From an uncultured Chloroflexota bacterium (GTDB lineage Bacteria > Chloroflexota > Limnocylindria > Limnocylindrales > CSP1-4): a DNA stretch of 19,796 nucleotides. The position numbers and the translations under genes were made by a program. Under the pieces are notes generated by a model. The model ran no database searches. It was not told the origin of the DNA and saw only the letters and a list, made by a program, of their open reading frames with translations. Where the stretch lies: NCBI GenBank assembly GCA_903930745.1, contig CAIYZX010000313.1:1-19796 (forward strand). The letters run 5' to 3'. This document shows, in pieces, positions 1-5,461 of this stretch; the first letter of the stretch is position 1, and the number at the start of each line of letters is the position of its first letter.

Positions 1-39
1 CCGCTGGCGCGCTGAGTGCGCACCTGCCGGGCCAGTCCG

Positions 40-68
40 GTGACCGCGGGGCCGTTGGGCGCTATGCT
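40..68 (+). promoter_or_regulatory. Probable promoter of trpB2
   Basis: A -35-like GTGACC (40-45) and a -10-like TATGCT (63-68) are separated by 17 bp, each matching the sigma-70 consensus at four or five of six positions. Transcription would start near 75, leaving a short leader with a GGAGG ribosome-binding site (94-98) before the ATG at 108. Assigned by eye only. Confidence 0.45.
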
Positions 69-107
69 GCCGCGGCTGTCCCGTTCTCTTCCTGGAGGTT
101 GACCACG

Positions 108-1481
108 ATGGCCACCGCCGATGCTCGCCGGACCAAGTTCGTCCTCGACGAGGACCGCATCCCGCGGGCCTGGTACAACATCGCGGCGGACCTCCCGGTC
201 CCGGCCGCGCCGCCGCTCCACCCGGGCACCGGCCAGCCGCTGGGTCCCGCGGATCTCGCCCCGCTCTTCCCGATGGCCCTGATCCTCCAGGAGGTCAGCC
301 AGGACCGCGAGGTGGCGATCCCCGAGGCCGTCCGTGACGCGTACCGCCTCTACCGCCCCTCGCCGCTCTTCAGGGCGCATCGCCTGGAGGCCGCGCTGGG
401 AACGCCCGCGCACATCTACTACAAGTACGAGGGCACCAGCCCCGCGGGCAGCCACAAGCCCAACACCGCCATCCCGCAGGCGTACTACAACAAGCAGGAG
501 GGCGTCGCCCGCCTCGCCACCGAGACCGGCGCCGGCCAGTGGGGCAGCTCCCTGGCGTTCGCCGGCGCGCTCTTCGGGCTTGAGGTCAAGGTCTACCAGG
601 TCCGCGCGAGCTACGACCAGAAGCCGTACCGCCGGATGCTTATGGAGAGCTACGGCGCCCAGGTGGTGCCCAGCCCCAGCCCGGACACCAGCTACGGCCG
701 CAGGGTCCTCGAGGAGACGCCGGACACCCCCGGCTCCCTGGGCATCGCCATCACGGAGGCCGTCGAGGACGCCGTGATGCGCGAGGACACCAAGTACGCG
801 CTGGGCTCCGTGCTCAACCACGTGCTGCTCCACCAGACGGTCATCGGCCTCGAGTCCATCGAGCAGATGGCCATGGCGGGCGAGGAGCCGGACGTGATCA
901 TCGGCTGCGCCGGTGGCGGCTCCAACTTCGCGGGCATGGCCTTCCCCTGGGTTGGCCGCCAGCTCCGCGGTGAGGGCAAGTACCGGATCATCGCCGCCGA
1001 GCCCGAGGCGGCGCCGTCGCTCACCCGCGGCGTCTTCACCTACGACTTCGGCGACACGGGCCGCATGACGCCGCTCGTGAAGATGCACACCCTGGGCTCC
1101 CAGTTCATCCCGGAGCCCATCCACGCGGGTGGCCTGCGCTACCACGGCATGGCGCCGATGGTGTCGCACGTCAAGGAGCTGGGCCTCATCGAGGCGCAGA
1201 GCGTCCACCAGGTCGCCTGCTTCGACGCCGGCGTCCTGTTCGCCCGCAACGAGGGCATCCTGCCGGCGCCCGAGAGCACGCACGCCATCAAGGTGGCGAT
1301 CGACGAGGCGCTCGCGGCCAAGGAGTCCGGCGAGTCCAGGGTGATCCTGTTCAACCTCTCCGGGCACGGCCACTTCGACCTGGCCTCGTACGAGCGCTAC
1401 CTCGCCGGTGGCCTCGAGGACTACGAGTACCCGGCCGAGAAGGTGGCGACGGCCCTGGCCGATCTGCCCACGGTCGGCTGA
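108..1481 (+). CDS. trpB: TrpB2-type tryptophan synthase beta chain
   Basis: A 457-residue PLP-dependent fold-type II enzyme of the class II tryptophan synthase beta family, expected to condense indole (or a related nucleophile) with serine in the cytosol. The PLP lysine is K117 within GTSPAGSHKPN; ETGAGQWGSS (139-148) and the phosphate-binding CAGGGSNFAG (267-276) follow, and NLSGHGHFD (416-424) lies near the end. The length fits TrpB2 (about 420-460) better than TrpB1 (about 400). I chose ATG 108 because GGAGG at 94-98 sits 9 nt upstream; an in-frame TTG at 99 directly abuts that site and is rejected. No trpA or other trp gene is adjacent, which is common for TrpB2. It may act as an indole-salvage enzyme or with a distant TrpA. 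Family assignment is strong; the physiological role is inferred. Confidence 0.93.
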   Translation: MATADARRTKFVLDEDRIPRAWYNIAADLPVPAAPPLHPGTGQPLGPADLAPLFPMALILQEVSQDREVAIPEAVRDAYRLYRPSPLFRAHRLEAALGTPAHIYYKYEGTSPAGSHKPNTAIPQAYYNKQEGVARLATETGAGQWGSSLAFAGALFGLEVKVYQVRASYDQKPYRRMLMESYGAQVVPSPSPDTSYGRRVLEETPDTPGSLGIAITEAVEDAVMREDTKYALGSVLNHVLLHQTVIGLESIEQMAMAGEEPDVIIGCAGGGSNFAGMAFPWVGRQLRGEGKYRIIAAEPEAAPSLTRGVFTYDFGDTGRMTPLVKMHTLGSQFIPEPIHAGGLRYHGMAPMVSHVKELGLIEAQSVHQVACFDAGVLFARNEGILPAPESTHAIKVAIDEALAAKESGESRVILFNLSGHGHFDLASYERYLAGGLEDYEYPAEKVATALADLPTVG

Positions 1482-1491
1482 TCGCTCCGAG

Positions 1492-1521
1492 CCGGCGCGC
1501 CGCGCGTCCGGCCCGCGCCGG
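1492..1521 (+). terminator. GC-rich hairpin after trpB2
   Basis: CCGGCGCG (1492-1499) pairs perfectly with CGCGCCGG (1514-1521) around a 14-nt loop, starting 10 nt after the trpB2 stop. It is followed by a run of C rather than T, so it would be an atypical terminator or an mRNA 3'-end stabiliser. The zinc-ribbon gene starts only 27 nt further on, so read-through is possible. Confidence 0.4.
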
Positions 1522-1547
1522 TCCCCCCAGTCAATGAGGTGATCCAG

Positions 1548-1817
1548 ATGCCAAAGATCGCCTGCCGCAAGTGCGGACGGCAGATCTACAGCGTGGCGCC
1601 GGTGGACTCGCTCGTCGCCGATGAGCGACGGTGCAGCCGCTGTGGCGCATCGATGGAGATGGAACGGCGCGTGCTGGAACGCCGGCTGCTGGAGCGACGC
1701 GTCAATCCGCCGGACCGGCCCGGACCACCGGGCGAGACGGGGGAGCGCAGGTTGGGGCAGCGCCGGCAGGGTGCACGTCGAACGCGAACCCCGTTCGGCA
1801 AGGCGTCGCAAGCCTGA
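1548..1817 (+). CDS. Small zinc-ribbon protein with RR-dyad repeats
   Basis: An 89-residue protein I do not recognise as a named family. An N-terminal zinc ribbon is clear: C6-x2-C9 and C29-x2-C32, nineteen residues apart. The rest is strongly basic, with Arg-Arg dyads at 40, 45 and 50 (ERRVLERRLLERR) and again at 67, 72 and 77 (ERRLGQRRQGARR). The two blocks are separated by a Pro/Gly linker (53-65). The start is ATG 1548, with GAGGTG at 1536-1541 six nt upstream; a GTG at 1539 overlaps that site and is rejected. No signal peptide or membrane segment is seen. It may be co-transcribed with trpB2 if the hairpin between them is leaky. The composition suggests nucleic-acid or ribosome binding, but this is inference only. 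Confidence 0.72.
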   Translation: MPKIACRKCGRQIYSVAPVDSLVADERRCSRCGASMEMERRVLERRLLERRVNPPDRPGPPGETGERRLGQRRQGARRTRTPFGKASQA

Positions 1818-1841
1818 CCGTCAGGCTCCGGCCAGTGCCGG
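1811..1841. terminator. Double hairpin between convergent genes
   Basis: AGCCTGA (1811-1817) pairs with TCAGGCT (1821-1827) over a 3-nt loop, and CCGGC (1828-1832) pairs with GCCGG (1837-1841) over a 4-nt loop. The first stem includes the stop codon of the zinc-ribbon gene. The second abuts the stop of the minus-strand regulator at 1842. Being symmetric, the pair could end transcription from both sides. Neither side has a clear T tract. Confidence 0.45.
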
Positions 1842-2606
1842 CTACTCCGGGCGCGGCGGCTCCACCAGGCGGTGGCGCAGCGCGAATGCCACGGCCTCAA
1901 GCTTCGAGTGCACGCGCAGCTTGCCCATGATGTTCTGGACGTGCGTCCGGAGCGTGTTGGGCGTGATGAACAGTCGCTGGCAGATCTCCGGGGTGGAGAG
2001 CCCCTCGGTGAGGGCGCGCAGCACCTCGAGCTCACGCGCGGTGAGCGTCTCCATGGGGGGGCGTTCCACGATCCGGTCGCGTGCCTCAGCCACGCGGCGG
2101 GCCATCGCCACGATGACGGCTCGCGGCAGGAGCGTGGCTCCCGCATGGGCCGACCGGACCGTCGCCACGACGTCCTCCAGCGCCCTGTCCTTCGTGAGGT
2201 ACCCGTCAGCGCCCGCCTGGATGGACTCCAGGACGGTCTCGTCATCGTCGATCGCGGTGAGCATGACCACCCGGCAGGACGGCCAGCGCGACTTGATGGA
2301 CCGGGTGGCCTCCACGCCGGTGCCGTCCGGCAGACGGTAGTCCATGAGGACCACGTCCAGCGGCTCACGGGCAAGGTCTCGCGCCTCGGCGACGGTCCCC
2401 GCGATCCCGGCGATCTGGATGTCCGGCTCGGAGGCGAGGATGCGCGCGAGCGACTCCGGGATGAGCCGGTGGTCGTCGACGAGGAGGACGCGGATTGGAT
2501 GTTGGGCACCACGGGTTGCCGCGGCGCCGCTCCCCGGGTGGTCGGTGGTCGACACGGATGCCTCTTGCATGTCCGCCGGGTGAGACGCGGCCCAGCGGAG
2601 ATCCAC
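1842..2606 (-). CDS. NarL/LuxR-family response regulator (orphan)
   Basis: A two-component response regulator acting as a DNA-binding transcription factor. With the longest start (GTG at 2606, 254 aa) the receiver begins near residue 38. It has acidic D44-D45, phosphoacceptor D89 in VLMDYRLPDG, T117 and K139, so the full phosphorylation set is present. A LuxR-type helix-turn-helix follows (LTARELEVLRALTEG, 188-202, and TPNTLRTHVQNIMGKL, 215-230). The start is uncertain: an ATG at 2570 (residue 13) and a GTG at 2555 (residue 18) are alternatives. The last has AAGAGG five nt upstream, and the residues before 38 look like a non-conserved tail. No histidine kinase is in the window. It is divergent from tyrA and could regulate it, but nothing here shows that. 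Confidence 0.88.
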   Translation of the reverse strand: MDLRWAASHPADMQEASVSTTDHPGSGAAATRGAQHPIRVLLVDDHRLIPESLARILASEPDIQIAGIAGTVAEARDLAREPLDVVLMDYRLPDGTGVEATRSIKSRWPSCRVVMLTAIDDDETVLESIQAGADGYLTKDRALEDVVATVRSAHAGATLLPRAVIVAMARRVAEARDRIVERPPMETLTARELEVLRALTEGLSTPEICQRLFITPNTLRTHVQNIMGKLRVHSKLEAVAFALRHRLVEPPRPE

Positions 2607-2637
2607 ACCAGTCTACCGTGCGTGGTCCTGCTCCCGC

Positions 2638-2643
2638 GATAAT
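2638..2643 (+). promoter_or_regulatory. -10 element of tyrA, probably leaderless
   Basis: GATAAT lies six nt before the tyrA ATG (2650), so transcription would start at or next to the start codon. No purine-rich ribosome-binding site precedes the ATG. I see no convincing -35 element. On the other strand a TAGACT hexamer (2615-2610) could serve the divergent response regulator, so the two promoters would be packed into about 45 bp. Confidence 0.45.
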
Positions 2644-2649
2644 CCGGTC

Positions 2650-3528
2650 ATGACAAACGTGGCAATCCTTGGCCTTGGGCTGATTGGCGGCTCCATCGCA
2701 CGCTCGCTCCGCGTGTCTGATCCTGACCAGGGGCGATGGCGGATCTCCGCGTGGACGCCCTCCGGTGCCGGTCCTCGCGAGGCGATGGAGGCCGGTTGCG
2801 TGGATGCCGCGCCGGCTCGGATCGACGAGGCCATCGCCGGCGCCGACCTCGTGGTCCTGGCCGCGCCACCGCTCGCCTGCGAGCAGCTGGTCGCGCGCCT
2901 CGGAGGCGACCTTGCGGCCGCCCTGCAACCGCATGCCACCGTGACGGACGTTGCCTCCACGAAGCTTGCGCTGACCCGGGCCGCCTTGGCGGCGGGCATC
3001 CGGTTCGTCGGGGGCCACCCCATGGCGGGGCGCGAGACCAGCGGGTTCGGCGCCGCCATCGACGACCTGTTCGTGGACCGACCGTGGATCGTCACGGAGG
3101 CCGTGCACGGGGGTGATGGCGCGCTGGTGGAGGCCGTTGCGCTGGCATGTGACGCACGAGTGGTGGCGCTGGACGCCGCGACCCATGATCGCCTGGTGGC
3201 TGCAATCAGCCACGTGCCGCTCCTCGTCTCGGTTGCGCTGGCAGAGACGGTCGCCGGGGCGGGCGACTCGCCCGACCCGGACTGGACGGCGGCGTCGGCG
3301 CTCGCGGCGTCCGGCTGGCGCGACACGACGCGTCTCGCGCGCGGTGACGCGACGATGGGCGCGGAGATCGCGGCCTCGAACGCGGCATCCATCGCCGCGG
3401 TCCTGCGGTCGTACCGCGGCCGGATCGATGCGCTGCTCGATGTGCTGGAGGCACCGGGCGGGGTGGACGTTGCCGCGCTGCGGGAGCGGCTGCAGCAGGC
3501 GAAGGACCGCCTGGAGGGACGACGCTGA
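2650..3528 (+). CDS. tyrA: Prephenate dehydrogenase
   Basis: A 292-residue NAD(P)-dependent prephenate (or arogenate) dehydrogenase of tyrosine biosynthesis. The N-terminal Rossmann fold shows GLGLIGGS (8-15) with the GxGxxG nucleotide loop. TDVASTK (99-105) and GGHPMAGRETSG (121-132) follow, with H123 at the catalytic-histidine position. The C-terminal helical domain contains HD (179-180), SHVP (187-190) and GWRDTTR (222-228). The length is normal for a single-domain TyrA without an ACT or chorismate mutase fusion, so no feedback domain is visible. The ATG has no ribosome-binding site and sits just after a -10-like hexamer, suggesting leaderless initiation. The stop overlaps the next start (TGATG), preceded by GGAGGG (3513-3518), so the downstream gene is translationally coupled. 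NAD versus NADP and prephenate versus arogenate cannot be told from the sequence. Confidence 0.92.
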   Translation: MTNVAILGLGLIGGSIARSLRVSDPDQGRWRISAWTPSGAGPREAMEAGCVDAAPARIDEAIAGADLVVLAAPPLACEQLVARLGGDLAAALQPHATVTDVASTKLALTRAALAAGIRFVGGHPMAGRETSGFGAAIDDLFVDRPWIVTEAVHGGDGALVEAVALACDARVVALDAATHDRLVAAISHVPLLVSVALAETVAGAGDSPDPDWTAASALAASGWRDTTRLARGDATMGAEIAASNAASIAAVLRSYRGRIDALLDVLEAPGGVDVAALRERLQQAKDRLEGRR

Positions 3529-4121
3529 TGGGCAACCCCGACGAGCAGGTCCTGGTCGTGCCCAGGGCGTCACTTGTTCCCGGCGACGGCTGGCTGGGCG
3601 TCCGGCAGGGCGACCTTGGCGAGGCGCTTGCCGTGGTGGCGCGGGACGGCCACTTCATGCGGCGCGGCGATGCCGAGGAGGATCCCGGCCACAAGCAGGT
3701 GATCCCGTATCTCGTCCTGCGTGACGGGACTCGCTGGTTCCTCATGCGGCGGACGCGCGCCGGGGGCGATGCGCGGCTGCACGACCTGTACTCCATCGGT
3801 GTCGGCGGCCACCTCAACCCGGGCGACGGCGACGTGGCGGGTGGTCTCGTCCGCGAGTGGCGCGAGGAGGTGGAGGCGGCCTTCGTGCCGGACTTCGCGT
3901 CCGTGGGCCTGCTCAACGACGATTCGACGGAGGTGGGTGCCGTCCACATCGGGTTCGTCTTCGTGGCCGACGCCGCGGGCCGTAAGGTCGCGATCCGGGA
4001 GACGGAGAAGCTGAGTGGATCGTTCGTGGAGACCGTGGAGGTGGAGGCGGTCCGAGATCGCCTGGAGACCTGGAGCCGGCTGGTGTTCGATGCCCTGACC
4101 GGGGACTCGACGGAACCCTGA
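3528..4121 (+). CDS. Degenerate NUDIX-family protein
   Basis: A 197-residue cytosolic protein with a NUDIX-like core. A strand with IPYLVLRDGTRWFLMRR (59-75) is followed by GVGGHLNPGD (91-100) and the helix VREWREEVEA (108-117). The box keeps REWREEV, the metal-binding helix, but the first Glu of the consensus (GX5EX7REUXEEXGU) is not at its usual place and the terminal Gly is missing. The N-terminal half (1-58) is not a part of the NUDIX fold I can name. The family hydrolyses nucleoside diphosphates linked to another group; the substrate here is unknown. It overlaps tyrA by one base, with GGAGGG nine nt before its ATG, so the two are co-expressed. No link to tyrosine synthesis is evident. 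Confidence 0.7.
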   Translation: MGNPDEQVLVVPRASLVPGDGWLGVRQGDLGEALAVVARDGHFMRRGDAEEDPGHKQVIPYLVLRDGTRWFLMRRTRAGGDARLHDLYSIGVGGHLNPGDGDVAGGLVREWREEVEAAFVPDFASVGLLNDDSTEVGAVHIGFVFVADAAGRKVAIRETEKLSGSFVETVEVEAVRDRLETWSRLVFDALTGDSTEP

Positions 4122-4137
4122 CGCCCGCCCGTATACT
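4107..4137 (+). promoter_or_regulatory. Possible promoter of the TadZ-like gene
   Basis: A good -10 hexamer, TATACT (4132-4137), lies in the 73-nt gap before the TadZ-like gene. The best -35 match is TCGACG (4107-4112), but the 19-bp spacing is longer than ideal and this part overlaps the end of the NUDIX gene. The leader would be about 50 nt, contains a short CCCGG/CCGGG hairpin (4154-4170), and ends with GGAGG (4186-4190). Confidence 0.45.
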
Positions 4138-4194
4138 GCCGCTGACGGTCACGCCCGGCCGTGGACCGGGTCGTGCGTTCCTCGGGGAGGTCTG

Positions 4195-5364
4195 ATGGCC
4201 GGCAAGGTCCTCGTCGTCGAGAGCGACGTCAGTGTCCAGCGCCTGTTGCAGCACACCCTCCAGCAGGAGGGGTACGAGGCGCTGCTCGTCGCCGACGGCG
4301 CCGACGCCCTGCGGACGTGGCAGCAGGAGAAGCCGATCCTGATCCTGTTGGGCACCGGGCTGTCCGGCATGGACGGTCACGAGGTGGCCGCGCGAATCCG
4401 CGCCGCCGAGGGCGCCGCCGGCCACGTGCCGATCATCATGCTCACGGCTGACCGTGACGTGCAGGCGAAGGTCCGCGCGCTGCGGGCTGGCGCAGACGAC
4501 TTCCTGGTGAAGCCGTTCCATCCCGCCGAGCTGTCCGCGCGCATGAAGAGCCTCATCGCCCGGTTCGCGCCCACGGACATCTCCTCGCGGCCGCCGATGG
4601 GACGCGTGCACGCGTACTACGGAGCCAAGGGTGGCGTTGGCACGACCACCATCGCCATCAACACGGCAATCGCGCTCCACGGTCTTGGCCGGCGGGTATG
4701 CCTGGTGGACGGAAACCTCCAGTTCGGCGACCACCGCGTCTTCCTTGATCTCGGCCTTGATCGCAAGAGCATCGTTGACGTGCTGAGCGCCCCGTCGATC
4801 GACGTGGACCTGCTCCGCAGCCTCGTGGTCACGCACGACAGCGGGGTGGACCTGCTCCTCGCGCCGCCGTCGCCGGAATCCGCGGACCTCGTGTCGTCGG
4901 CGCACCTGCACCGCATCCTCGAGACGCTGGCGTCCATGTACGACTACGTGATCGTGGACATCGACAAGCGCCTCGAGGACCGCAACCTCATGGTGTTGGA
5001 CATTGCCGACACGATCTTCGCGGTCATGACCGCGGACCTCTCGTGCATCAAGAACGTCCGTCTCGTCCTCGACACCATCGGCCACCTGGGCTACGAGCAG
5101 TCGAAGCTCAAGCTGGTGCTCAACCGCTCCAACGCCTTCACCGGGATCAACGTGAAGAGCGCGGAGGGTGCCCTGAAGCGGCCGGTGGAGTTCCAGATCG
5201 TGAACGAGTACCGGGGAGCCATCTCCGCGCTGAACACCGGCGAGCCGTTCATGGGGCAGAAGGCGGACTCCGTGCTTGGCCGATCCGTGATGGACTTCGC
5301 GAAGGCGGTGGACAGGCAGGTCGGCCAGGCTATCGGCCTCGTCGCATCGGGGCCCGGTCGCTAG
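4195..5364 (+). CDS. tadZ: TadZ/CpaE-like ATPase with pseudo-receiver
   Basis: A 389-residue protein. An N-terminal receiver-like domain (4-120) is fused to a ParA/MinD-family ATPase (about 137-385). The receiver keeps E9/D11, T84 and K106, but the phosphoacceptor Asp is G53 (LLGTGLSGMDG, 51-61), so ordinary phosphorylation is not possible. The ATPase has the deviant Walker A GAKGGVGTTT (143-152) with signature Lys K145 and Thr in place of the second Lys, typical of CpaE/TadZ. VDGNLQFGD (171-179) and YVIVDID (251-257) are the switch and Walker B regions. TadZ proteins place Tad/Flp pilus machinery at the pole, and CpaE has the same layout. No cpaF, tadB, tadC or flp gene is in this window, so the partner is unknown. 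The start is supported by GGGGAGG ending four nt upstream. Confidence 0.85.
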   Translation: MAGKVLVVESDVSVQRLLQHTLQQEGYEALLVADGADALRTWQQEKPILILLGTGLSGMDGHEVAARIRAAEGAAGHVPIIMLTADRDVQAKVRALRAGADDFLVKPFHPAELSARMKSLIARFAPTDISSRPPMGRVHAYYGAKGGVGTTTIAINTAIALHGLGRRVCLVDGNLQFGDHRVFLDLGLDRKSIVDVLSAPSIDVDLLRSLVVTHDSGVDLLLAPPSPESADLVSSAHLHRILETLASMYDYVIVDIDKRLEDRNLMVLDIADTIFAVMTADLSCIKNVRLVLDTIGHLGYEQSKLKLVLNRSNAFTGINVKSAEGALKRPVEFQIVNEYRGAISALNTGEPFMGQKADSVLGRSVMDFAKAVDRQVGQAIGLVASGPGR

Positions 5365-5378
5365 TCCGGCCGGATCTG

Positions 5379-5394
5379 CCCGGCGGTGTCCGGG
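5379..5394 (+). terminator. Weak hairpin after the TadZ-like gene
   Basis: CCCGG (5379-5383) and CCGGG (5390-5394) form a 5-bp stem with a 6-nt loop, 15 nt after the stop codon. There is no T tract, so terminator function is only a possibility. Confidence 0.22.
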
Positions 5395-5398
5395 TTCG

Positions 5399-5442
5399 CG
5401 CATAAGTGGCGCATAAGCGGCGGATGAGCCCCGGGTGAGCGC
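5399..5442. repeat. Four imperfect 11-bp tandem repeats
   Basis: Four consecutive 11-bp units are seen: CGCATAAGTGG, CGCATAAGCGG, CGGATGAGCCC and CGGGTGAGCGC. The first two differ at one base and the later ones decay but keep the CG..T.AG pattern. They end 7 bp before the putative -10 of yifB (5450). A period of about one helical turn puts each unit on the same DNA face, as in operators for proteins that bind side by side. Confidence 0.5.
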
Positions 5443-5449
5443 GCGGGAC

Positions 5450-5455
5450 TAGTGT
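5450..5455 (+). promoter_or_regulatory. Possible -10 element of yifB, leaderless
   Basis: TAGTGT fits the loose TANNNT pattern of leaderless promoters and ends six nt before the GTG start at 5462, the spacing expected if transcription starts on the start codon. No -35 is obvious; the 11-bp repeats occupy that region and might bind an activator. Confidence 0.3.
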
Positions 5456-5461
5456 CGGGGC

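Noticed and set aside
1..15. Possible end of an upstream gene (frame 1 stops at TGA 13-15)
   Set aside because: Only four codons are visible, too few to support a gene.
99..107. TTG start for trpB2 three codons before ATG 108
   Set aside because: It directly follows the GGAGG site with no spacing, whereas ATG 108 has a 9-nt spacer.
4154..4170. CCCGG/CCGGG hairpin in the leader of the TadZ-like gene as terminator or riboswitch
   Set aside because: The stem is only five pairs plus a bulged extension, has no T tract, and matches no riboswitch I know. Such pairings are frequent at this GC content.
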